The translations under genes and the position numbers were made by a program. DNA of 46,435 nt from NCBI GenBank assembly GCA_002633005.1, contig NMRA01000009.1:342083-388517 (forward strand), given 5' to 3'. Source of the stretch: Phoronis australis. Taxonomy: Eukaryota > Phoronida > Phoronidae. Below are positions 22,001 to 32,900 of this stretch, one piece after another. Within the stretch, counting starts at the first letter, position 1. Every line of letters begins with the position of its first letter. Under the pieces are notes generated by a model, which searched no databases, had not been told where the DNA came from, and saw only the letters and a program-made list of their open reading frames with translations.

Positions 22001-25000
22001 GAGCTATTGTTTGGCCAGCTGGACCAGGCAAAGTCTGACCAGTTGGTGATGACAGTTCTTCATCAGGTACAGCATAGATTCTTGCTGTGTAATGTCACCC
22101 TATGTGCATTGCTAGTGTAAATAGCAACTAAGTGGCATTTCTTGGCATAGCTGGCAGATTGGAAATGACTACAAAAGTTCAATCACCAGATTTTTATATT
22201 GGTTAAAAAATATCAATGCAAGAGACAAAATGTCTAACTTTAAGATATGTGCAAAATACGAAAAATTACTGAAAATGTTTTTATTCAGGATTTTATATAT
22301 TACCGGTACACGTACTTTTTATATGTGGACGCATTATGCCGTCATCTCCATCCATCCGTCCGGTGTCTGGCGTTCGCTGCTCTATCTCCAAAACGTCTTG
22401 ACATAGGTTCATGAAATTTTGCACGTGTCCCCTCTGTGGATGGGACAGCATGAGCAAACTTTTGGACGGATCTGACTACCGGTGTGCCCCCTAGTGGCAA
22501 TGTTAGTTTTTTACGTTTACCTCTGTATCTTTAAAAGTCCTCAACGGATTTTCATAAAATTTGGTGTATAGGCACTATCCTCCTGTTTTGGGAAGAATTC
22601 AATGTAGTTTGCGCCACCTAGTAGCAATTTTTACTGTTTTCGAGTCTGTTTTTTGGCGTCCACTTGCCTATCAACCAAACTGCTTTCAGGATAATTGTGA
22701 AAATTGGCATGTATGTTTTTACTATGGTGTGGACGGCTGACAATTACTTTCCTACAACTTCGACTACTGTGGTGCCTCCTAGTGGCAGTTTTGTTTTTCC
22801 GCTCATGTTTATATCTCCTAAACCGTTTGCAGGATCTTTACTTAATTTAGCAAGTGTACTTATATGATATTGACAACGGACGACGATGACTTTCGAACGG
22901 ATCTGACTACTGGTGTGTCCCCTAGTGGCAATTTTAGTTTTTTTACATTTACCTCTGTATCTTCAAAGGTCCTCAACAGATTTTCATAACATTTTGAATA
23001 TATATATAGGCATCTATTGGTGAGATGACGCTATCCTTCTGGTTTTGGATGAAATCGAGGTATTTTGCGCTACTTAGTGGCCATTGTTGCTGTTTTCGAA
23101 TCTTGTTTTTGGTGTCCAAATCATTCTAGGGATGATTTTGAAAATTGGCGTATATGTTCTGTGTGAAGGGGGATGTTTGATGATGGCAACTGACTACTAA
23201 GGCGCCTCCTAGTGGTAGTTCTGTTTTGTTTTGTGCACATAGCTGTATCTCTTAAACCCATTGCAGGATCTTTATTAGATTTAGTAAGTGTATTAATATA
23301 TGAAGATAGCAGATGATGACGACTTACAGCTGGATCCAATGGACGCTGTGTCCACAACTGGCAATTTCATTTTATTCTGTTTTCCATTCTTTCTCTGAAG
23401 TTCCTTGACAGATTTTTATGAAATCTGGCATGTTACCATTTTTGGATGAATTGTACATTTTTGCGCCACCTAGTGGCCATTTTTATGATATAAATAAAGA
23501 ATCCTAAAAGCACACCATTTGCGAAGCATTCGTGGGCGCATTTCAATGCTCCGCGTTGCTCTTGTTAAAGGCCTCAGTATTATTGTTAGTTCATCCATTT
23601 GTTGTGTTGAATTAATGTGCACACATGTTGTTTACTGTGTCATTTGTGTAAAGCTACTTTTCACCCTGTTTAGCTGGCTAAAAAGGAAAATCAAATTAGG
23701 CCTTTTACTCTCGTAATAGTCCTTACTGTAATAGGATTCTGCTTGCATGACCAACTTGCATCACAGGCCAATGAATGCGTAATAGTGCCATAAAGAATTC
23801 ACAGTGTCAGGGTTGGCCAATCACAATAAAGTCTGAAATCTTTTCTCAAGTCGCTATTTGTTTGAAGTTCTTGTCAGTAATAGAAATATAATCCTACCAC
23901 AATAAAGATTATCAGGAGACCGATTTTATTAGAGTAAAATACCTAATTCAATTTTTGTGTTTCAACCAGCAAATGGTGAAATTCAGCTTCAAGTGTGTTT
24001 CTGTTATTTTCTGTTTATTTTTCGTAATTAAGGCTTTTATTGCTGTGGAGAAAGGTTTCTTTGAATCCATAGACGAGGCTCTGGCTGAAAGAACAACACT
24101 ACAGCTAAGACTGCAGGTATGTTTTACATTGAAATGATTGCAGCTACTGTTGAGACATGCATTTTAGCTGTCTGTCGCTACTGTTAGATTGTATCCAAAA
24201 CTTTTCTTGTGTTTATTCATTTCCCAGAAATTTAGAAGTATGGTACAGACCAGTTGTAATTAGACAAAATATCATGAAATGAGTAATGATGACCCATCGT
24301 GTCTCATTCACCCGTGTTTGTTAACTGTCTGATAAATTTCGTCATTCTGATCATAATGGACAACCACTTTTAGGCGGTAAGTTCCACTGGCACTCAGCTG
24401 TTGTGATTAAGAATTCCGAGTCATTTTGTCTAATGTCTTCTTGTGTAAGAGCAACTGCCTTGGCTTGGTATTGTATTGTGTAGTGTGTCCGTTCACTCAG
24501 TTGCTACTTATGATTTGTATGTCCCCACATATACATATGTGGGTGCATGTGGCCATCATCTGTGTCTGGGCGTCCAGACGTCTGTCATCTGCTGCTGCAT
24601 CTCCTCAAACCTCTTGCATGGTCTTAATGAGATTTGGCAAATGTATTCTTATGAAGCTCAAGCTAAGACATAATGCTTTCCAGTGCTTTCTGAACTTAAC
24701 TCTCATTGTATTTTTCATAGTAAACATTAAAATTAGCTGACAACAGATGACGGTGAATTTCAGATCAATTTGACTATGTTGTGCCCCCTAGTGCCAATTT
24801 TAATTCCTTCTATTTGTCTCTGTATCTTTGGAATTCTTTGATACATTTTCATGAAATTTGGCAAATAAGGTGACAATGACGCCTTCTCATTTTCGGACAT
24901 ATTTGATGATTCTTCGCCATCTAATGGGTATTTTTGAGTCCTTTTTTGGCGTCCCCCCATTCTATTTGCTAAACCGCTTGAAGGATCATTATGAAAATTG

Positions 25001-28000
25001 GCAGATGTGTTCCTGATCAAGCAACGGCAACTGGTGCCCCCTAATGTTGTTTAGTATTTTGCATCTGCAGCTGCATCTCCTTGACCCTTTGCAGGAACTT
25101 TTTGAAATGTTGCAGATGTGTTCCTATGGAGTTGACAACAGATGACTATGAATTTTAGATTAACCTGACTACTGTTGTGCCATTTTCCTGTGTATCTTTG
25201 AAGTTTAACCTGACTACTGTTGTGCCATTTTCCTGTGTATCTTTGAAGTTCATTGATTTTTGTAAAATTTGACAAATAGGTGTCTGTTTAGGATACAACA
25301 ATGCCTTACTATTTTTGGGCAAATTCCATGTATTCTGTGCCACATGGTGGCCAATTTTATTATTTCGAATCCTTTTTTGGGTTTGCCTTTTTAACCGCTC
25401 AAAGAATAATAATTATAAGATGGTGATTTTTGGACTGATCTGACAACTGTGGCATCCTCTGCCGTGGGTGATTTTGTCATTTTTGGGTCCATGACTGGAT
25501 CTTTGTGAAATTTTATGTGTTTTCCTATTTAGGTGGTAATGGCTGCTCACAATGTTTGGACGACTCTGACTCCCGCTGTGCCCCCTAGTGGCAAGTGTAG
25601 TTTTTATGTTTACCTTTGTATCTTTTCATTAAACTTGGCAAACTAGTTCTTGTTATGAAGGCAACAATACCTTTTCACTTTGGGATGGAGTCAACATATT
25701 CTGTGCCACCTGGTGGCCAATTTAACTAAGTTTGTTGTCTGCTGCTCAGAGGATCATTATGAAAAGTCAGATGTGTAGTACTGACAAGAGCAAAATTGAC
25801 GGGGATTTTTAGATGTGCCCCATTATGGCATTGTTTGGGGGTCTGTGGCTTGCAAGAGCTTTCGGAAATTTGGCAAGTATATTCCAAATAACTTAAAAAT
25901 AAATGAATCTGACTACAGCTATGACACCTAATAGCAATTTTTTTAGCATTTGTCTCTGCATCTTTGTAGTTCCTTGATGCATTTTTTGAAATTTGGCATA
26001 TCATGTTGCATTAGAGAGCGAAGCGACGACGCCTTTCCATTTTCATATGATATTGAGTGACGTATTTTGTGTCATCTAATGGCAATCACGATACTGATTA
26101 TCATCCGTAGAAACATACTGTTTACCATGCAATCATGGGCACATTTCAACTATTTGCATTGTTTGTGTATATGGAACCAAGACCTTTATACTTGAAATAA
26201 GTGAACATTGTATTCCTTTTGATCCAGGATACCAGTGAGTATGAGACTTACTCTAGGTACCCAGAGGAAGTACACAGACTGAGAGAACTGGACGCTGAGA
26301 TTTGTAGTGGTACTGCTGCTGTGGTCGCTCTTGTCTTTAATAAGAGACTCTATGTTGCTAATATAGGTAAGGACGTCCTATTTATGATCGCCCTCATGAA
26401 AAAATGGGACGTATTGAAAATGATTCCTTATAGCATTTTAGAGAAAAGTGCATAAAGTTTTATGTGAATCCAATGATTCGCTGCTTCTGAGATTTGATGC
26501 TCCAAATTTGAACATTTTTTGACTCCTTCATGACCTGAATTACAATTGAATTTACCCAGTCTCAGCTTATGACGTGGATATTGCAGGTCTGTTTTGACTC
26601 AGACCCTTTCAGTTTATGCCCAAGTCACTGGCCCTGTCAATTCTAATATCTAGTTCAAATTCATTTTTATGTGCCCACATATTTATATGTGGTCGGATAT
26701 TGCCGTCATCTCTGTCTGGGCGTCCGGCGTCCGCAGCTGTGTCTCCTAAACCCCTCACAGGATCTTGATGGATGAGATTTGGCAGATGTGTTCTTATCAA
26801 GCTGACAATGGATGACGACAAATTTCAGACCTCTTCGTCTACGGGTGTGCCCCCTAGTGGAAATTTTAGTTTTTTTACGCTCACCTCTGTATCTTCGGAG
26901 GTCCTCAACGTATTTTCACTAAATTTTGAATATAGGCATCTATTAATGAGATGACACTATCCTCTCGTTTTCGGATGGGTTCAACGTAGTTTGCACCACC
27001 TAGTGGCCATTTTTACTGTTTTCGAATCTGCTTTTTGGCGTCCACCATCTAGTGGTCATTTTTATGATACAAATAACTCTAGAAGCACACCATTTGTGGT
27101 GCATTCGTGGGCACATTTCAATGCTCTTTTTGCTCTTGTTTAAGTATTGACTCATGAACTTGAACATCTTAGGTAACAGTCGAGCCCTGCTTTGTAAAAT
27201 GGATGACCAGAATGTGTTGCGTGTCATACAGTTGTCCATCGACCACACTGTGTCTAATGAGCAAGAGCTATTACGACTATCACAGCTGGGACTACCTGTG
27301 GAACAAGTGAAGAACTGTAGTAAACTGGGACATCATGTCTATACCAGGTGCATAGGTGACTATAGTGTGAAAGGTGGCTACAAGGATATTGAGAACCTAA
27401 GGTAATGTATACAATAGAAGACATTTAAATATTTGGAAATGAGGTTTTGGGGGTGTGTTTTCCATGTAACCCATTTCTTGTGAAAGAAATGTTAGCACGG
27501 ACATTTTTTTGAAAAGCCTTCTGATTGGGTCATATTGTGTTGATGAGGACTGGGAGAATAGTCATCGGCATTTGGGATACTTAGTTGAAACCTCCAGCGC
27601 ACCTTATTTAAAATTGTGTAGAATACTCTCTCCTGGTAGGAATTGAACTGATGTTTCTTGTCTTCTCTGGGAGTTAGGACAGTTTTAGTAATAATGTTTG
27701 CATTTTAGGTAGACAACTTTGGCGAAATCTTTAAAACCATAATATATCAGAACTTTAAGACTTGTCTATACTCTGTCAAGGTAACTGCAAAGTTTGAAAG
27801 CTAAGTAATCATGCGATATAGTGTTTCAGTTGTTTATTCTTTTTCATAGGTCAGCTGTCTCGGAGCCAGTGATAGCTGAACCTGATATCCAAGGTGGATT
27901 TGCCTTGGATGAGTCATGCAGTTTTCTCATACTCATGAGTGACGGTGTGTATAAGTCACTAGAGGACGCTACAGGCACTGAGCATGTTAACAGGGAGATC

Positions 28001-28723
28001 GCTAGCATGGTGGCTACAGAGTTCACTGTTCAGACAACTCTGAATGGTGTGGCACAGGCTGTTGTAGATAAAATAGTGCGGATACACCATGATAAGTTTA
28101 TGACTGCTGATGATGGGGCTAAATCTGTTTGTGAGAGACGTGACGACATGACTCTGTTGGTGAGGAACTTTAATTTTCCACTTGCTAAGTCTGTCAGTAG
28201 CCCAATACCTGTTGCCACTAACACACTGACAAACACGGGATTCAATCGAGCTGTGTTCATTGCTAAACATCCACAGCTGGCCAACGAGGTCACCCTGAGA
28301 CATGGCACTCAGTCCTCCACATTGCACACTACCAATACATACACAAGCTCCAATGACTCGTCGCAAGATTGTAACTCACTCATGTCAAGAAATAGAAGTC
28401 TGCGAACTCCATTAGAACTTGATAAAGATGGCAGAGTAGAAGCCTACGTCAATTTCTCTGGCTTTTACGAAGCACTGGAAGAGCTGACTGACTCTCAGCG
28501 CGCATCACTTGATAAAGACACAGAGCCGCCACCACCACATATTGACACCATCTCTGAGGAGGATGACAGTAAGGATGGTGATAAGGACACAGAGAGATAC
28601 ACAGACAGACCAGATAGTGATGTTGTCGTCAGTGGTGACAGTAGTAGTCCTGATGACTGTGTTGATTGCAGTTCCATGAAGGACAGTGCAAGAAAAAGCC
28701 AGGAAAATGAGTCAGAGGCATAG
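16048..28723 (+). CDS. TAB1: TAK1-binding protein 1 (TAB1), 543 aa
   Basis: Seen: exons 16048-16062 (proposed), 21400-21536, 21913-22066, 24033-24116, 26228-26366, 27173-27401 and 27850-28723, all with AG/GT borders and matching phases. The joined frame tracks human TAB1: SWTDDLPVCHLSGVG, YGVFDGHSG (59-67), FFESIDEALAE, LYVANIGNSRALLCK, LMSDGVYKSLED, RDDMTLLVRNF, and the TAK1-binding segment YVNFSGFYEAL (452-462). Known: TAB1 is a PP2C-fold pseudophosphatase that binds and activates TAK1 (MAP3K7) in TGF-beta and cytokine signalling. Odd: PP2C metal motifs lost in human TAB1 read canonically here (D63-G-H, S-D284-G, R-D351-D), and an acidic tail of about 80 residues follows the TAK1-binding helix (human TAB1 is 504 aa). 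The 5-codon first exon (ATG AGA CAA AAA TCG) has correct phase, a strong donor and G at -3, but no homology can test it. Exons 2-7 are secure. Confidence 0.92.
16290..16563. other. Assembly gap (274 N)
   Basis: Unresolved bases within TAB1 intron 1. Any open frame spanning it is meaningless. Confidence 1.
16735..16935. repeat. R2 repeat, third copy
   Basis: Same orientation as the 15180-15430 copy and sharing the 'gcaaaaggtatt' and 'aatttgccaaaaagc' landmarks. It lies in TAB1 intron 1 just after the assembly gap. Confidence 0.7.
17039..17114. mobile_element. Palindromic MITE, 76 bp
   Basis: Arms of about 24 bp (CCACAGGCACCTTTARTYAG, then CCCTC) face each other around an AT-rich centre. The family is shared with 15431-15477. 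Confidence 0.7.
17330..17890. repeat. Diverged direct duplication, period about 370 bp
   Basis: 17340-17525 and 17710-17886 align along their length. Shared pieces include 'gcaactaa.ttca', 'agattagct' and 'gtcgattttcgt.gataca'. Old tandem duplication in TAB1 intron 1. Confidence 0.65.
17891..19500. other. TAB1 intron 1, no feature recognised
   Basis: AT-rich sequence without a recognisable exon, RNA gene or transposon terminus. Confidence 0.4.
19503..19572 (-). repeat. tRNA-like sequence (pseudogene or SINE head)
   Basis: On the - strand TAGCTGAATGGTTAGCA resembles a tRNA A box, and GGGTCCGATAATC is a degenerate B box about 33 nt later. The acceptor stem does not pair, so this is not a functional tRNA. 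Confidence 0.35.
19654..20040. repeat. 49-bp minisatellite, eight copies
   Basis: Units begin at 19654, 19703, 19752, 19801, 19850, 19899, 19948 and 19994; the last step is 3 bp short. Each unit contains two versions of GTCACCCATSTGCCAG, so the repeat is itself an internal duplication. It lies in TAB1 intron 1. Confidence 0.95.
21527..21718 (+). repeat. Tandem triplication starting at the TAB1 exon 2 donor
   Basis: Three diverged units of about 60 bp, each starting with CACTTCAGGTATA or a variant (21529, about 21590, 21651) and ending with CACACATTGTGAA or similar. The first unit includes the last 8 coding bases of exon 2 and its GT donor (21537). The third repeats that donor exactly (GT at 21659). 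Confidence 0.85.
22314..23560 (+). repeat. R1 dispersed repeat, copy 3 (long)
   Basis: About 1.2 kb in TAB1 intron 3 with at least seven modules. It contains a perfect CTCF-consensus match on the - strand at 22484-22497 (GTGCCCCCTAGTGG) and another at 23463-23476 (GCGCCACCTAGTGG), plus several one- or two-base variants. The right end is GTGGGCGCAT at 23532-23541. Confidence 0.85.
24508..26190 (+). repeat. R1 dispersed repeat, copy 4 (expanded)
   Basis: About 1.6 kb of diverged R1 modules in TAB1 intron 4. It begins at ATGTCCCCAC (24519) and ends at ATGGGCACAT (26134-26143). A perfect CTCF-core match lies at 25578-25591 on the - strand. A segment with core AACCTGACTACTGTTGTGCC (about 25162 and 25206) is locally duplicated. 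Confidence 0.8.
26667..27142 (+). repeat. R1 dispersed repeat, copy 5 (compact reference copy)
   Basis: The most compact copy. It starts with ATGTGCCCAC (26669-26678) and ends with the inverted form GTGGGCACAT (27107-27116). The left end also forms a small hairpin (CCACATAT / ATATGTGG). CTCF-like cores are GTGCCCCCTAGTGG (26847-26860) and GCACCACCTAGTGGCC (about 26993). R1 has short terminal inverted repeats and no coding capacity, so a non-autonomous DNA transposon origin is plausible. Confidence 0.8.
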
Positions 28724-29716
28724 TATGTTTTTGACAATTACAGAAGTTGTGAAATGTTGTTTGCCATTTCTTGAGTACTCAAGCCTGTATTGCTGCTGTT
28801 CATTGCAGATGATTAATACCAATGAGGAATTTGAAATTTACTTGGTGGTCCCGGCTGCAAGGGTGTGTGCATTCAGGTCATGTGGGTCCCTTATTACTCA
28901 AACACCCCTGGCCAATGTTGTTCTCATTTTATTCAGATATTTAAAAGAGGTCCATTTCTTCATCGGTACTGCCATGTGAATACTGAATATCCTATTGTAA
29001 ATCCAACGCTTTCACCGACACGGGTTTATGAAGCCTTGCAATGAGCTAAGAATGCCGTTAGGAATTTTCAGAGCAGATACTCTAAATGTCATTTCACCAT
29101 TGCAACTCCAAAGTTTAAAAGGTTGATGTGTTTTCGTTCGCCTCCATCCAGTTACAGAAGTCTTCTGCGATATCCTGTGGTAAGGATTTCTCTTCATATT
29201 TTGCCATGTTGTGAGAAAAATGTGGTTTCTGAGTGTTTTGTCGGTAACACTGTACTGCTTAAGGCTAAAACTTTTCTAGGGTTCTTTTGCTACAAAGGTT
29301 AATTAAGCTGGGACTGAAACAAGAGGACACCAAATGCAGTGTGTGTTATTCCTGCATACTCACTGGATGGAATTTCCTCTACATTCGGTGCTGCCATCTT
29401 GTGGCATTTCCGTAGCAGTGTTTTGAGGTAGCAGTGACTGGTTTTGCTACACTTTGGAAGCTCACCTATAGCAACTAATCTATTTCGTTGGGTTGTCATG
29501 AGCCTGAGGGTTAGAGTTGTGTGTTCAGTGATATGTTGTATTTGACTGCACCAAACGAAATAACCACAGCCAAGTTGAGGAACTTCTGTGAACAACATTT
29601 TTATTATCTCCCACCTAATTGTGTATTGTCTTTGTTAGTTTGTAATGGAAATCTTAGGAATCCCCCTGAGAGATTTGTTACAACACTTTTAATGAACAAC
29701 ACACTGAAATCAGACT

Positions 29717-29722
29717 TTTATT
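29717..29722 (-). terminator. Candidate polyadenylation signal for the receptor gene
   Basis: TTTATT on the + strand reads AATAAA on the - strand, about 270 nt after the receptor stop. A second candidate lies at 29600-29605. Confidence 0.4.
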
Positions 29723-29880
29723 TGGTAATTAATGTAATATACAGATCTGCAAATATGTGAGGTTTCACTAGTATCAGGTACGCAGCTTAATTATGAAATA
29801 TACTGGTGATATTTAGATGCACCCCTTGCATGTTAGGCTTTGTTACTGGATACAAAGCTCCTTGATGGAACTTGATGGGG

Positions 29881-29977
29881 ACAGAATCTGCAGGCTTATT
29901 TCTCCATAACATGAATACATGTTGTGAAGACAGAATCTGCAGGCTTATTTCTCCATAACATGAATACATGTTGTGAG
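29881..29977. repeat. 49-bp tandem duplication
   Basis: Two consecutive identical units in the presumed 3' UTR of the receptor gene. Confidence 0.9.
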
Positions 29978-29989
29978 GTACAGATAGTC

Positions 29990-32900
29990 TCATGCTTCTA
30001 ATAGATAGTAGGCCAACTTATCACTATCTATAACTACACATAGAATGATTGAGAACACCATGAAGAGAACAAAGAAACATCTTTCTACAAACTTGACCAA
30101 CACTTGCCAGTCTCCCTGTTTGGAGGAGTGAGCCACTGGTTCAGTGATTGGATGTTCGTCGTCGTTCATGGATTCACTGATGCTGTGCAGGTTCTGTGCA
30201 TTGGGGAAGGGTGGTGGTTGTTGGTCGCCGCAGATGAAGCACAAACAGTTCATAAGACGACTGTAGATGATCTAAACAAAGATGAACTTCAGTATTTCCA
30301 AACATTTGGTCAGTTTCTTGGCAAGATACAACTAAGTTCTGCTCCTTCTCTTTTTAAAAAGATACCTGACTGTCTGTCCTCTATTAATTATCATACTTTA
30401 GTTTATTTTTCTTGTCAATAGGCCCGCTCATGAGAGTGCTTTTTGTCAAAAAAATTGGATTTTTAAGGGAAATTTTGAATGTTAAAAGCAGAAATTTGCT
30501 GAATTATTACCTTTGCTCACTCAACAAAAAATACTTGGAAATATTTATGAAAAAGTTCCGGAAATTTTTTCAAAGGACTTGCGTACTGGTATTTTAAAGC
30601 TGCATTTCGTCCTGTTTGGCTAGCCAGTAAAATTGGAAATCGAATTACCGGTAGGACTACTGTCTTATAACATTCCTTACCACCATAGGATTCTGTTTTC
30701 TTTACAAACAGGAACATCGAGACCATCTTGTTGAGCTTGGTCTCAATCAATAACAAATTGTCAGTTCTTTCCAAGCAGACTCCACCTTTTAATTTGAGTA
30801 AAGAACAAGTTGATAATCAACCTATTTCATAACTATAAATGGTACGGGAGCGACCCAAGTGTTCCAGTGGCCCCATGAAAGCAATTGACTAGTGCTCAGG
30901 TGCTCACCAGCCATACACCTCATCAAAAAATCTGTCGAGCCATACGGACAACCAATATCTTGTCAATAACCAAAATGGCCAACAATGAGTGCTACGGTAG
31001 TCAAATCTGCCCATTAATGGACTGGTTCCATTGCATTATCACCATACAACCCCATGCCTAATTTCATCATGATCCGGTAAGTGCGCCATACTAACAAAAT
31101 TGCCATTAGTGAGCACCTCGATACTCTAACCCAGATCTGAAAAACCATGTCAATGGTCTTGCAAATTTTCATAATTATCTTTTGAAATTGCCACTAGGGG
31201 GCACAGCGTTTGTTGAATAGCCCCTGAAAGTCATCGTCTTCTGTTGTTCGCTTCAATTAAAATACTTACTGACTTAAATAAAGATCCTGCTGTGGGTTTA
31301 GGAGATACAGCTATGGGCGCAAAACTACCACTACGAGGCGCCACAGAAGTCGTCATCGTCGACCGTCCTCGTCACACTGAGAACGCCAATAAAATGAATT
31401 TTCAAAATCATCCTTAGAATGCTTTGGACAGAGGGTGGATGCCAAGAACACTCAAAAACATCAAAAATGGCCACTAGGTGGCGCAAAATATCTCGATTCC
31501 ATCCGAAAACGGGAGCATAGCGTCATCTCACCATTAGATTCTGCTATTCCAAATTTTATGAAAATCCGTAGAGAATCTTTGAAGATACAGAGGTAAACGT
31601 AAAAACTAAAATTGCCACTAGGGGGCACACTGGTAGTCATATCCGTCTGAAAGCGGTTGTCGTCCTTTGTCAACGTCATACAAATATACTTGCTAAATTT
31701 AGTAAAGATCCTGCAAGCAGTTTAGGAGATACAGCCAGGGGAGCAAAAAACTGCCACTAGGAGGCGCCACAGTTGTCGAAGTCATTTGAAAATTATCAAG
31801 AGCTGTCCTCTTCACAGTAAGAACATGTCAATTTCCACAATCGTCCTTAGAGCGGTTTGGTTGACAGAGGGATGGACGCAAAAAATAGACTCGACAACAG
31901 TAAAAATGGAAACTAGGTCGCCCAAACTATGTCCAATCCATCCGAAAATGGAAGGATGACATCATCTTACTAGATGCCTATATGCCAAATTTTATGAAAA
32001 TCCATTGAGGGCGCATAAACTCAAAAATTGCCACTAGGGGGCACAGCAGTAGTCAGATCCGTCTGAAAGTTACATCAGTCCTCACCAATGAGCTATATAT
32101 GTATATATATTCAGAGGCGGATCTACAGGGGGGGTTCAGGGGGTTTAACCCCCCCCCCCCCTCGGGACAGGATCAAAAATAAAAACTGGAAAAAAAATCG
32201 CCAGAAAAACGAAATTAGCTACTAAAAATCCCAAAAAATCTTACACGGGAGGAGGGAAACCCTCTCGCGACCTTCCTTCTCCTCGGCGCTACGCGCCTCG
32301 AATTCTCTCGAATCCTAAACCCCCCCCTTTACTGAAATCGTAGATCTGCCACTGATATTTATCTCTCTGGTCGTCACATTCATGAATACAGCTGACTACA
32401 CTTGCCAAATTTAACAGATCCAAAGGATTATCCGTTGAAATATTTGACGCCAAATGGTATTTTCACTTATATATTTTTAAGCAAAACTTCTTTCAGATGA
32501 TCTAAACACCATAAATATATGTTAAGTAATTTTGGGCTATTTACTGTACCTTTGACATGGATTTTGTTTACACGGGACCTAGAAGACAGAGCTTGTGTAA
32601 GGACAGTTCCACCATAATTCCACTGAAAACGGGTGCGAAAGGGATCTCGGCTTATTTCCGTTACTTGTACAGTCGGAAAACGTCGATCTGAACAAGCCAT
32701 TTTGTGAACGTCAGAATGAGAATCGGCCAAATCACAATCAAGGTCCATATTCGGTGGCCACTTTTGGTGAAAAAATGAAGGTTGTCATATTACTGTAAAA
32801 GCTGGTTTATTTTAAAGTACCATCATTCCAGGTTTGTGATCTAAAATATTTTGCACAAGAACCATCGAATAAAATTTTATGGCCTAATGCATCACAGTTG

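Larger units (their letters stand above)
28724..29989. other. Convergent interval between TAB1 and the receptor gene
   Basis: Contains the TAB1 3' UTR (its end is not seen; no AATAAA recognised on the + strand) and the downstream part of the receptor transcript on the - strand. A 49-bp duplication lies at 29881-29977. No other gene is recognised. Confidence 0.45.

Noticed and set aside
27959-28366. Long open frames antisense to the last TAB1 exon
   Set aside because: They are shadows of the conserved TAB1 coding sequence, which explains the open reading.
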